From: Humitalea rosea
GTDB taxonomy: Bacteria; Pseudomonadota; Alphaproteobacteria; Acetobacterales; Acetobacteraceae
Assembly: GCF_003253705.1 (NCBI RefSeq)
Contig: NZ_QKYU01000034.1
Coordinates: 1-34,799 of the forward strand
Direction of reading: 5' to 3'
DNA length: 34,799 nucleotides
Part shown: piece after piece, positions 14,192-22,602 of the stretch
Numbering within the stretch: position 1 is the stretch's first letter
Layout of the letters: each line of letters opens with the position of its first letter
The notes under the pieces: generated by a model
Told to the model about the DNA's origin: nothing
The model's database searches: none
What the model saw: only the letters and a program-made list of their open reading frames with translations
Program-made: the position numbers and the translations under genes

Positions 14192-16078
14192 TCACGGTCC
14201 AGCCTCGCGATCGTCGGCAATCAAGGCTTGGATCTCTGGAAGCAGCATGATCCTGACGGCGTGCCCTGCCTGCTTCGGTGAAGGATTCCGGTCCCAGCCG
14301 CTCGCCGCGTAACCACTGAGAGTGTGGGCGATTCCGGCCTCCCACTCCTTCAAAAGGCCAAGACGGCGACCTTCGCCCGAGATGCGCAGCCACGTGGGAC
14401 CATCGAGCCGCTTGCATGCTGCGATGTTTTCAAGGTCAGCCGATGTCACGGAGCCGTCTGCCGTCGTCGTGCTGCCAGTGGCTGTTGCCAGGCCCGTCGA
14501 CAATTCCGCCGGCAGCGCAGGTGGCATCGGGACCGCCACCTGCCTGACGGCATCCCAGCACTCGCGCTTCTTGCACCATTCGGTGACGTTACGGCCTGCG
14601 GCTGACTCGGTCACCGCTGCCAGAACAGGCTGGACCCAGGATCCGAGCAGCGACAAAAGCTCCTTCGTCAGTCCCTGCCGCTTCCATATCCCGTCGAGAT
14701 CAAGCCTGCTGCCGGACCGGTCTACGAGCAACGCCATGAGATACGTCGCCACCTGCGTGCGATAGGCCGGAAGCCTGGCGTCGCGCACGATCTTCTCGGC
14801 GGCACGGTAGAGAATGGCCTTCGCGATCAACTCTCGATACCAGGCCTCATCAGGCAGGAATTCTCCCTTTCGAACCCGCAGATCCTGGGCGAATGAGTCG
14901 AAGTTCTTCTGGGACCCGAAGCAGACTGTTTGGGGCTTCAATTCCCAGGTGTTCTGATATCGGGCGACGTCGGTCTTCACGAAACGCCGCGACGGCGGCG
15001 TCTGTTCAGTGAATCGACGCTGCCTCGCTGGTGTCGAGGCCTTCGCTTTCTCCTCCTGATACTGCCCTCTGGCGCGTTCATAGAACCAGCGCCCCTGTTC
15101 TCCGGGGCACCAAACCCTTCGGGACAACCCTTCAAGCGTCACGTGAAAGGGGTCGTTCGCCGAGAAATCTGCCATCTGCACGACGTTCTGCGTATTGGCG
15201 CAGCGGGAGATTTCTCGAACAACCTCCTCCTCGTGGCCAGAATCGATGACTGCGAGCTTCGCCTGCACCATGACCCGCGACACGTCGGCGCGATCCGTCT
15301 TCCAGGCTCGATGGATCGAAGCTGTTGTCTGGCCGCCGTTCACGATCTGCAGCCCCCGAACTGAGCGAATGGCTGGTCGGCCGTCGGACAGCTTTTCCAG
15401 GACGATGCTATCTGCCGTGGCCACGATGCCGTTGTTGTAGGCCAGGAAGCGAAGAGGCTGCTCGCGTAGCGTCTTCCTGATGCCGGCGTTGATGCGGCCG
15501 CGTGCCGAAAGAAAGGAGCGGACATTGAGTTCGAGAAGTTGTGCGCCGTACTCGTCGTAGAGCTTGGCCAGCGCGTCGCCCGGGATGATGGCGACATACG
15601 CTTCGTAGTTGCCTTCGTGACGGGCAGCCGGGAGGCAGGGGATAGATGCACCACAGAGCTCGCTGAAGTCGATTTCAATCTCGTCGCGAGGCCGCCCTGC
15701 CTGCATCACGCGGAACAGGCGCTCGGCATCCCACACCTCAAAGCGAACCGGCACGCCCTTCACATCGAGTGGCCGTACCTCCTTTGCCGAGGAAACCCCG
15801 TCCGTCACCACGTGAACCGTGGCAGAGCGAAGCCGGCCAGTCAGGGCCGCAATTCGGCGCACCATCTCCGCATGGGTCGCAGATGCTTCGACGGCATCCT
15901 TGAGGTTTCCGAGAGCACCTTCGAGAAAGCGCGCTGCCTGGCCTGCTGCCCTGCTGATGTCGGTCGGAGCGACGGTGACTGCTTCCTCGGTGTCGTTGTG
16001 GATCGCAACCACGAGTGAGAGCGTGTCCTCATCATCGCCTATGGCGTAGCCATTTACCTTGCCAACGCTCCGGCCCAC
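14192..16078 (-). CDS. AIPR family protein, 5'-truncated
   Basis: 628 residues from a GTG at 16078. Characteristic AIPR (abortive infection phage resistance) blocks are present in order: VNGYAIGDDEDTLSLVV at the very start, IPGDALAKLYDEYGAQLLELNVRSFL (170-190, in part), AYNNGIVATAD (213-223), LQIVNGGQTTASIHRA (243-258), and WFYERARGQYQEE near 330. AIPR proteins normally have about 80 more residues before the VDGYA-like motif. Here that part is missing and the gene begins inside the residual Z1 frame. AIPR genes occur last in Dcm-Vsr-GHKL-Z1-nuclease defence operons. Whether this shortened form is functional is unknown; the GTG restart overlaps the Z1 fragment by 25 bp, so translation by coupling is possible. 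Confidence 0.8.
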   Translation of the reverse strand: MGRSVGKVNGYAIGDDEDTLSLVVAIHNDTEEAVTVAPTDISRAAGQAARFLEGALGNLKDAVEASATHAEMVRRIAALTGRLRSATVHVVTDGVSSAKEVRPLDVKGVPVRFEVWDAERLFRVMQAGRPRDEIEIDFSELCGASIPCLPAARHEGNYEAYVAIIPGDALAKLYDEYGAQLLELNVRSFLSARGRINAGIRKTLREQPLRFLAYNNGIVATADSIVLEKLSDGRPAIRSVRGLQIVNGGQTTASIHRAWKTDRADVSRVMVQAKLAVIDSGHEEEVVREISRCANTQNVVQMADFSANDPFHVTLEGLSRRVWCPGEQGRWFYERARGQYQEEKAKASTPARQRRFTEQTPPSRRFVKTDVARYQNTWELKPQTVCFGSQKNFDSFAQDLRVRKGEFLPDEAWYRELIAKAILYRAAEKIVRDARLPAYRTQVATYLMALLVDRSGSRLDLDGIWKRQGLTKELLSLLGSWVQPVLAAVTESAAGRNVTEWCKKRECWDAVRQVAVPMPPALPAELSTGLATATGSTTTADGSVTSADLENIAACKRLDGPTWLRISGEGRRLGLLKEWEAGIAHTLSGYAASGWDRNPSPKQAGHAVRIMLLPEIQALIADDREAGP

Positions 16079-16467
16079 GCGCCCGCCCGCAGTGGATCCT
16101 CGATCAGGCCCAGGATTCTGTCGGTCTCCTGATCGAGGCCGCGAAGGGCTGCGTCAGGCAGGCGCGAGCGCAGAAAAAGCTCATACCGCGCCCAGTATCG
16201 CCAGTCGCGCTTCCGCTCGGCATTGAGCCAAGCGACATGGTCGTCGTTGTCCGTCAACTGCGTCGCGCGCCCGATCCAGACCGTGTAGGCACTCTCGAGG
16301 TCCGCGATCAGCGTGCTGCGCTCAAGGGCGCTCGCTCCCAGGCCCGGCAATCTCAGGACATCATCGACCACCGAAGCGATGACTTCTCTCGTGATTGGTG
16401 CTGTCGCGCGCCTGACATTGATCAACGTCTGCGCCATGGCCCTGGCGGCGGCTATTGTGTCGCTCAT
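16054..16467 (-). pseudogene. Z1-domain helicase, only the N-terminal part remains
   Basis: 137 residues from ATG 16467, coupled to the GHKL ATPase by ATGA. The sequence matches the region before the P-loop of Z1 helicases in MORC/GHKL-associated operons: DDHVAWLNAERKRDWRYWARY, then TDRILGLIEDPLRAGAW. Intact relatives continue with an RRGLVVGHVQSGKT-type Walker A. Here the frame runs six codons into unrelated sequence (AGALAR) and stops. The deletion joint is at about 16070-16078, where the AIPR frame starts. The whole ATPase core and the nuclease gene normally following it are absent. Confidence 0.75.
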
Positions 16468-17987
16468 GGTTTCTCCACGGTGCGCACCCCGAGCGAAGCA
16501 ACGAGGTCGGGAAAGCTGTTGAACGGTTCTGTTCGCATCAGGAGGGTTCGCGCGCTGTCGTCGCTCAATCCCATGCGTGTTGTGAAGTCGCTGAACAATG
16601 CCTCCGCAACCGATCTCACTTCGGCCGGCGGTGTTGCGCTGAAGCCGGTAGGTGCCAGCCCTTCGCGTTCAGCCGTCTCGATCCAGATGCGATGAACAGG
16701 AACGGTCTCCTCGATGACCCGAAGCATCGCTTCGACGGCCTCGGTCGACCCGCATGATCCAGCAAGTACGCGAGCGACCGCGGGATGCGCGCGATCGATT
16801 CTGTACGCCATGCCGTCACGGCGTTCGACAGCGGTCCATGCCCTCTGGAGGTTCGGGGCTGGCGCGCGCGGGCCGTAACTCCCGCGATGCAGGAAGACCC
16901 GCCTCGCGTCTGCCCGGACGCGTTCGGCAAGATCGGTCAGGCGACCGCGTAGTGACCGGGGCGGGGCGGCGGTCGATTTGCGCACGTCGATCGACCAGGC
17001 GGCGTCGGCAGAATTGGGAATGTCCAACCGAAGCCTTGCGAGGCGATAGGCGTCCTCCTTGGCCCATCGTCGGGGATGACCGAGCCCGAGCCAGTCACCA
17101 GGCACGAGAAGCCGGCGGTTACGGTAGACGTAGAAACCCTGCTGGGAGACCCACCCTTCGGGTCCCCCCCCGAGCTCAGCAGCGCGTTCGTCCAGCCGGT
17201 CACGATGGGGCAGGATGAAACCCTGCACCCGAACCTCGACATCGCCATGGCGCAGGCGCTCATCTGGCGTTCGTGATGTCGCGGGATGAGCATCCATGAA
17301 GGGATCCCAGCCGCGAAGTCTGCTTTGCGGTCCTGCCCCGTTGAAAAGGATATGCAGCGGAGTACCGGGGGCATCGAGGTAGCGATGGAAGATCATCGCA
17401 AGGTGACGCTCGGTCCGACCGAGCTGACTGAGAAATGCGTCTTCAGCACGCGCATCGTCGGCAACAGCGTCGGCCGCAACGACGCGATCGAGCTTCTCCC
17501 AAAGTACAACTGTGCCCTGCGGCATGTCCTGGATGGGCGCCAGGAGTGGAACTGAGGATGGCATCGGCTCGGTTGCGAGGCGCCATTCGTCGTGCTTCGC
17601 GATCTCGTCCAGATCCCAGACGCGGCAGGCCGGGGCCAAGCCTGCGCGTCGCGAGCTTACGCTCAGCCGGCGGCACTGCGAGAACGAGGCGGTCTTCAAG
17701 CCAAGGCCGAAACGGCCAAGGTCGGTCGCATTCCGAAGCGAGAGCGGGTTCCGCGCTCCGGCCCGCATTGCCTGGGTCAGCTCTGCCTCAGCCATGCCGT
17801 GGCCGTCATCGGCGACTCGGATCCAGGTCTGGGGACCGTCCCACTGGAAGTCGATTCGGACAGTGCGCGCACCGGCGGCTATGCTGTTGTCGAGGATGTC
17901 GGCGACGGCCGTCCATAGTGTGTATCCAAGCCCACGCATGGCTTCGACCAGCGCATGCGCTGACGGCGGGGCCATTTCAAACGGCAT
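16464..17987 (-). CDS. MORC/MutL-like GHKL ATPase of a restriction-type defence operon
   Basis: 507 residues from ATG 17987. All Bergerat-fold boxes are present: N-box ADILDNSI (D30, N34), G1 DDGHGM (60-65), and G2 GRFGLGLKTASFS (91-103). The C-terminal half includes the transducer-like region (KSTAAPPRSLRGRLTDLAERV) seen in prokaryotic MORC-like ATPases. Comparative genomics links these ATPases to Dcm, Vsr, Z1 helicase, PD-(D/E)XK nuclease and AIPR genes in restriction-modification-like operons. There they probably act as nucleotide-gated DNA clamps. The gene is divergent from vsr/dcm across 134 bp and heads the unit running into the Z1 remnant and AIPR. Confidence 0.9.
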   Translation of the reverse strand: MPFEMAPPSAHALVEAMRGLGYTLWTAVADILDNSIAAGARTVRIDFQWDGPQTWIRVADDGHGMAEAELTQAMRAGARNPLSLRNATDLGRFGLGLKTASFSQCRRLSVSSRRAGLAPACRVWDLDEIAKHDEWRLATEPMPSSVPLLAPIQDMPQGTVVLWEKLDRVVAADAVADDARAEDAFLSQLGRTERHLAMIFHRYLDAPGTPLHILFNGAGPQSRLRGWDPFMDAHPATSRTPDERLRHGDVEVRVQGFILPHRDRLDERAAELGGGPEGWVSQQGFYVYRNRRLLVPGDWLGLGHPRRWAKEDAYRLARLRLDIPNSADAAWSIDVRKSTAAPPRSLRGRLTDLAERVRADARRVFLHRGSYGPRAPAPNLQRAWTAVERRDGMAYRIDRAHPAVARVLAGSCGSTEAVEAMLRVIEETVPVHRIWIETAEREGLAPTGFSATPPAEVRSVAEALFSDFTTRMGLSDDSARTLLMRTEPFNSFPDLVASLGVRTVEKP

Positions 17988-18121
17988 GCAGGGGGCTCGA
18001 TTCGGGGCGCATGATCAGAAGACCGACAATAATACGAAAAAGAAAGAAAGGGATCATTCTAGAAGCCGGTGAGGCTGAAGCGGAGCGTCCAGCCGGCCAA
18101 CGCAGGCACCGCGGGGATATC

Positions 18122-18520
18122 ATGTCGGTGGAGACGCGCAGTCGGGTTATGGCCCGCATCAAGGGGAAGGGCACAGGCCCGGAGCTTCGGCTCGCCGCCC
18201 TGCTTTCCGAGGTCGGCCTCGCCTGGGAATCCCACGCCCGTGATCTCCCTGGACGTCCTGACTTCGTGTTTCGGGATCGCCGCGTTGCCGTATTTGTCGA
18301 CGGTGACTTCTGGCACGGCTGGCGCTTCCCGGTTTGGCGCGACAAGCTGTCCGAAGCCTGGGAGGCAAAGATCGAGGCAACAAGACTCAGAGATTCCAGG
18401 AATTTCCGGCGTCTGAGGCGTTCGGGCTGGCGAGTGGTCCGTGTCTGGGAGCATCAGCTTGCTCGCGATCCCGAGGGTAGCGTGGCCCGGGTGAAAAAGG
18501 CCTTGGCCTCTACGCCCTGA
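18122..18520 (+). CDS. vsr: Very short patch repair endonuclease (Vsr family)
   Basis: 132 residues from ATG 18122 (GCGGGGA 6 bases upstream); an open frame extends further upstream but is not Vsr-like. Family landmarks are all present: MARIKGKGTGPELRLAALL, the metal-binding LPGRPDFVF (D47), VFVDGDFWHGW (H65), and GWRVVRVWEHQL. Vsr nicks next to T:G mismatches made by deamination of the 5-methylcytosine that the partner methyltransferase installs. The zinc-binding cysteines of E. coli Vsr are not conserved, as in many of the operon-associated members. It lies 69 bp before the dcm-like gene and is probably co-transcribed. Confidence 0.92.
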   Translation: MSVETRSRVMARIKGKGTGPELRLAALLSEVGLAWESHARDLPGRPDFVFRDRRVAVFVDGDFWHGWRFPVWRDKLSEAWEAKIEATRLRDSRNFRRLRRSGWRVVRVWEHQLARDPEGSVARVKKALASTP

Positions 18521-18589
18521 TACTCTGCCTTTCGCAAGCCTTCGCCCAGGCTCGCGCTCCTACGCTCAGCCTGTTACGAATCGTCCTTG

Positions 18590-19651
18590 ATGGCGATTCG
18601 TGGCATAGATCTTTTCTGTGGCGGTGGTGGGAGCTCCTGGGGTGCCCGCGCCGCGGGTGTCGAGATGGTGGGAGCTGTCGACGCCTGGAGCATGGCGGCT
18701 TCGACCTACCGTCGGAACTTTCCCGGCGCGCGGGTCGTCGAGACGCGTCTGAACCGCCGATCCGACAAGGCTCTCCTTGGCGACGTCGGGCATATCGATC
18801 TCGTCCTGGCTTCGCCCGAGTGCACGAGCCACACACCGGCTCGCGGAGCGAGGGTGAAGGATGAGGGGAGCCGGGCCACAGCCTTCCACGTACTCAAGTT
18901 CATCAGGAAGCTGAATCCGCGATGGGCGGTCATTGAAAACGTAATCCAAATGCGGACGTGGGAGCGTTATCCGAACTTTCTGGCGGCGCTCAAGGAGCAC
19001 ATGCACGTCACGGAGCACGTGCTCGACGCCCAGGACTTCGGCGCACCCCAGACCCGCCGTCGGCTTTTTCTGATGTGCAGCAAAGATGGGCCGCCTGAGC
19101 CTCCAACTCCGCTCACCGAGCGTCGACTGACTGTAATGGATATCCTGGCGCCCACCGGCACCTATAAGACCCGTTCGGTGTTTGGCAGCGGCTTGGCGGA
19201 ACCGACTGTCGCGCGCGCCAAGCGAGCTATCGATGCACTTGGGCGCGATGTTCCGTTCCTGATTGTCTACTACAGCAGTGATGGCGCCGGCGGATGGCAG
19301 CCGCTCGATCGACCAATCCGCACGCTTACGACGCTGGATCGATTTGGGCTTGTCGAGTGGATTGATGGCGAGCCGCGCATGCGAATGCTGCAGGTTGACG
19401 AGTTGCGGCGCGCAATGGGTTTTGGTGAGGACTACATACTTGATCAAGGTTCCAGACGAGACAAAATCAAGATGTTAGGAAATGGGGTTTGCCCGCCGGT
19501 AATGCAGAGCGTTGTGAGTGCATTGACCAGTCAGGCGCCCCACGATCACCGCCCGCGTATTCCCCAGGTAGTTGAACAAAGAATACCGGCAGTTCAGCTT
19601 CGAGCTTCATCAGCAATACCATTTCTTGTGGGGCCTCAAATTTCTGGCTAG
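18590..19651 (+). CDS. dcm: DNA cytosine-5 methyltransferase (Dcm family)
   Basis: 353 residues from ATG 18590; a TTG directly before it (18587) is less likely. Motif I is DLFCGGGGSSWGAR (7-20), motif IV is SPECTSHTPA with C78 as nucleophile (PEC in place of the usual PPC), motif VI is ENV (116-118), motif VIII is QTRRRLFL (154-161), and motif X is GNGVCPPV. The target-recognition part is short. It should methylate a defined site and act as the protective partner of the GHKL/Z1/AIPR effector, with Vsr repairing deaminated sites. Since the effector half is damaged, it may now behave as a solitary methyltransferase. Confidence 0.92.
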   Translation: MAIRGIDLFCGGGGSSWGARAAGVEMVGAVDAWSMAASTYRRNFPGARVVETRLNRRSDKALLGDVGHIDLVLASPECTSHTPARGARVKDEGSRATAFHVLKFIRKLNPRWAVIENVIQMRTWERYPNFLAALKEHMHVTEHVLDAQDFGAPQTRRRLFLMCSKDGPPEPPTPLTERRLTVMDILAPTGTYKTRSVFGSGLAEPTVARAKRAIDALGRDVPFLIVYYSSDGAGGWQPLDRPIRTLTTLDRFGLVEWIDGEPRMRMLQVDELRRAMGFGEDYILDQGSRRDKIKMLGNGVCPPVMQSVVSALTSQAPHDHRPRIPQVVEQRIPAVQLRASSAIPFLVGPQISG

Positions 19652-19716
19652 CGCTATTGTTGGATGGCGACAGGCTGGCGCTTCCTGGTTCACTCTTTCC
19701 GAGCCATAGTCCGCCC

Positions 19717-20019
19717 ATGGCGTCAGAAACCGAACGATCTCGCGAGCGCCGATGGGTGGTTGTCGCACCCGATGGCCGATACGTTACCCTTGGGCGGCAT
19801 AGTGACCCGAGCGAGGAAGAAATCCTGGCTGCCGAAAAGGCGTTGCTCTCCCAAGATCTGAGCGGTTGGCTCGCCGTCATGGAGGGCAACCCATGGGTCG
19901 GCAAGGTTCCTGAACTATTGGAAGTCAGGCCGCTTGGCGGCCCAACCTCGAACTTCTCCGATGCGGCCACGGCCTGCCTCGCAGCAATTCTGGCCAAACG
20001 AGCAGACGCCGGGTCTTAG
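19717..20019 (+). CDS. 100-aa protein of unknown function
   Basis: Start chosen at ATG 19717 (MASETERSRERRWVVVAPDG); a longer version from 19657 adds a poor N-terminus. The body has a short beta-hairpin followed by acidic helices (DPSEEEILAAEKALLSQD) and a conserved-looking tail (SNFSDAATACLAAILAKR). It lies 65 bp downstream of dcm on the same strand and could be the last gene of that unit. No function or family is recognised. Confidence 0.55.
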   Translation: MASETERSRERRWVVVAPDGRYVTLGRHSDPSEEEILAAEKALLSQDLSGWLAVMEGNPWVGKVPELLEVRPLGGPTSNFSDAATACLAAILAKRADAGS

Positions 20020-20474
20020 GCCGGCGTCATGCCGCAGCCAGATTGTGAAGGCTTCCTGCCGCAGGGTCTCTGCGTTGAACAAAGCGTACCAAAGTGTTCG
20101 CTCTCGAAGTACGGATTTTGGGCAAGTGGGGTTCGAACCACGGCAAGAGTCGACCGCGCTGAAACCGGCCTTTTACCTGGGTTTTTGGGTTCCGTACTAA
20201 AACGCCCAAGTCAGGAGGTCTGGAGAGAATTGGCCTCCGGAGAGCGATTTTCCGCCGTCTTCGCGCCGTGCCAGTCAACAGGTCCGCTCTGAAAACCCCA
20301 GGAAGCCTGCCACTCAGCGCGGCGCTCGGTATGGCGTAGAGCACGGCTCGTATGGGAACTGGCGGAGGAGGTGCGACTCGATACAAGCGGTCTCTAGGCC
20401 GGAGCCTTGGAGAGCAAGGGAGGGGGCGGTTCACCAGCCACGATGGCATGCTAGCATAAGGCACTGCATGAAAT
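20020..20474 (+). other. 455-bp stretch without a convincing gene
   Basis: No open frame on either strand here looks coding. An 8-bp inverted repeat (AGTACGGA at 20108-20115, TCCGTACT at 20191-20198) encloses a 91-bp segment that includes the self-complementary GGTTCGAACC. It might be a remnant of a small mobile element or an RNA, but nothing supports a specific call. A promoter for the following pair presumably lies at its right end. Confidence 0.3.
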
Positions 20475-20945
20475 ATGATCGAGCTGCCCCCGCCATCGAT
20501 GACAAACGAAAACACCGCTTCACCACCGACAACCGCCTCGTCGTCGCGCCGCTATGACAAAGGCGAGCGACGCTTCAAGCATGTCGGCAGTGGAAGTGAA
20601 CCAATAATAGAGTTTTCTTCAGACAATCCACGAATGTGGATTGGCAAGTGCCCCGCTACGTTACAAGCGAAAGACCATCTTCGCCTGGTAAATGAAGCCA
20701 TCTCGGGAAGTAACGGAGATCGCGAGATCTCCTTCCCAAAAAAGATTTATGCGGTTCATGAGGGCGCCATCTATGAGGCGCAAACAACGGACAGAGGTTT
20801 TTCGTATCACGGTTACCCTTACCGCGGTAGACTTCCCCGAAGTCTGATTGAAGCGCTCCGGGCTGTGGCCGCACGGAAGGGGTGTCAAGATGCCTTCGAT
20901 CGGTGGACAAAAGAGCATATAGAGCCCCACGGAACATGGCCCTGA
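20475..20945 (+). CDS. Unknown protein coupled to an ImmA/IrrE-type peptidase
   Basis: 156 residues from ATG 20475, or 148 from ATG 20499; neither has a strong ribosome-binding site. The first ~40 residues are Ser/Thr/Pro-rich and probably disordered. The rest contains beta-strand-like segments (KKIYAVHEGAIYEAQTTDRG, FSYHGYPYRGRLP) and a helical end (LIEALRAVAARKGCQDAFDRW). The metallopeptidase gene starts 10 bp before this gene ends, so the two form a coupled pair. It may be a substrate, inhibitor or partner of the peptidase. GC content is visibly lower than in the phage genes, which suggests separate acquisition. Confidence 0.6.
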   Translation: MIELPPPSMTNENTASPPTTASSSRRYDKGERRFKHVGSGSEPIIEFSSDNPRMWIGKCPATLQAKDHLRLVNEAISGSNGDREISFPKKIYAVHEGAIYEAQTTDRGFSYHGYPYRGRLPRSLIEALRAVAARKGCQDAFDRWTKEHIEPHGTWP

Positions 20946-22366
20946 TACCACCCTCACTCGTCTTCAAGTTGAGACCGGTCCCCTCAGAGGAGCGGATGAC
21001 GACCTGCGCGCTGTCCATATGCGTTGGAAGCATGCCAGTTTGGCCAGTCCCCGGCGAACCCGACGCCGAGCTCGAGATCCAGGTCGACGATTTTCTGGCG
21101 CACCTGACTGAGTTCTGGAAGCCGCTGATGTTGCGGCAGGTTTACCCAATTGATGTGAACCCCTTGAAGCCTTCAGATCTCCGACGTGAGGCCATGAAGC
21201 GATGGTCTGAACGACAGCCGGAGATTGCAGAGCGAGAGGAAGAATCGGTCTCAGCATTTGAAGAAGCTCACGACCTAGCTCGCGCGTTCGCCGGCCTGTT
21301 CGAGGTACCACCCTTCTGGCTGTTCCGCTCCGGACTAGAAATGATCTGTGAGACCGGCCGTCAGCTCTGGCGACTGCCGTTCGACGATGTCCGCAGCGCC
21401 CTGAGCGCGATCGGCGACCAAATCTGCGATAGACTGGAAGCCGCGGATGGCGCCCGCTGGGCCGCCGCCGTGGGCGCATGGCGGGAGCGAGATCGCGGGG
21501 ATGCGACAGGTCTGCTCGCCTGGTCGATTGGTCTCAATCGCGATCTTGCCGGATCGCTTATTGCTGATGGTACGCTCGCCGCGCCGCTCGATTTTGAGGA
21601 TGTTGCGAACGACAACGATGAACTGCGGATTGCGGCGCGTATGGCCGGCGCGCTCCCGCCCGACCAGATCCGTGAGATCATCAGCTTAGCTCGGTCCTTT
21701 CAGAAGCATGAGGCAGGCAGCCTGCGACAAGTGGCCTCCGCGTGCATCAGCCATTTGACTAGCCTCTCGGACAGGCGACCATTTGCAGAGGGCGAAGCAA
21801 CAGCCCGCTTCGTGCGTGAGTGGTTCGGAATCGCCGATCATCACCCACTCGACATTTTTGCGTTTGCGGAAAATCTCGGGATCGAGCTCAGGACTCTGGC
21901 TGCGGAGCCGCCTACGCTTGACGGGCTGGCGGTGTGGGGAAGTCGTCATGGACCCGGCGCCTTGCTGAATACTGGCAGCCGACGCGTTCTGCCAAACGGA
22001 ACGAGAGATGTCCGCGATAGCGCTGGCGCTCGAGTTACACTCGCGCACGAGATCTGCCATCTGCTGCTCGACGGCCAGAACGCGCTGAGCGCTGTTGAGG
22101 TTCTAAAGAGTAGAATGCCACTCCGCATCGAGCAGCGGGCCAAGTCATTTGCAGGTGAAATTCTATTGCCCAGCAAGGCAGCGGCAGATGCTTGGTACGA
22201 AGCAGGCAAGCCCCGAAGGCATGGTGAGGTTGGGCAGTTAGTATCTGATCTCGCTGAGCGTTTTCAGGTCACGCGCAGCGTTGCTGCCTGGAAGCTTGAG
22301 CATGGCTTAGAGCACCTCGATATCGACATCTCTGCCACGTTGGACGCCGTAGCACCCTGGCGCTGA
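20936..22366 (+). CDS. ImmA/IrrE-family zinc metallopeptidase
   Basis: 476 residues from ATG 20936. The C-terminal ~170 residues form the Gly-zincin: LAHEICHLLLDGQ (H371, E372, H375), followed 40-50 residues later by EQRAKSFAGEILLP, the usual third-ligand block of the family. The N-terminal ~300 residues are mostly helical, with no recognised HTH, which is unusual: short ImmA proteins have about 150-200 residues and longer ones often carry an N-terminal XRE domain. ImmA-type enzymes cleave repressors in response to damage or a signal peptide. A large helical N-terminus might be the sensor. It is coupled to the preceding 156-aa gene in a defence-rich island, so an immunity or toxin-control role is plausible. 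Confidence 0.82.
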   Translation: MALIPPSLVFKLRPVPSEERMTTCALSICVGSMPVWPVPGEPDAELEIQVDDFLAHLTEFWKPLMLRQVYPIDVNPLKPSDLRREAMKRWSERQPEIAEREEESVSAFEEAHDLARAFAGLFEVPPFWLFRSGLEMICETGRQLWRLPFDDVRSALSAIGDQICDRLEAADGARWAAAVGAWRERDRGDATGLLAWSIGLNRDLAGSLIADGTLAAPLDFEDVANDNDELRIAARMAGALPPDQIREIISLARSFQKHEAGSLRQVASACISHLTSLSDRRPFAEGEATARFVREWFGIADHHPLDIFAFAENLGIELRTLAAEPPTLDGLAVWGSRHGPGALLNTGSRRVLPNGTRDVRDSAGARVTLAHEICHLLLDGQNALSAVEVLKSRMPLRIEQRAKSFAGEILLPSKAAADAWYEAGKPRRHGEVGQLVSDLAERFQVTRSVAAWKLEHGLEHLDIDISATLDAVAPWR

Positions 22367-22602
22367 TGCTGGGTGGGACGGGCGACCACAAACGCCTAAC
22401 GTCAGAACATCAGTCCGATGCCCTGCAGACCCAGTGTCGATAGGCTCTCGCCCCAGCGACGGACAAGAATGTCAGGCGCTCAGTCGTAGCGTCCATCCAG
22501 CCCGGTTGTTGCCTGCTGCGTACCCAACCGGCCAAGCGATCCGGAATAGGCACCTCCGGTCCGGGCGGCCAGGCATTCCGCTCTCCCCCCTACCGGCTCA
22601 TC

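Noticed and set aside
20125-20145. GGTTCGAACC looks like the T-loop of a tRNA, which might mark an attachment site
   Set aside because: The stem lengths are wrong on both strands and no anticodon or acceptor arm can be built around it.
20027-20515. 162-codon minus-strand frame in the noncoding stretch
   Set aside because: Pro/Arg-rich composition, no ribosome-binding site, and it crosses the start of the following plus-strand gene.
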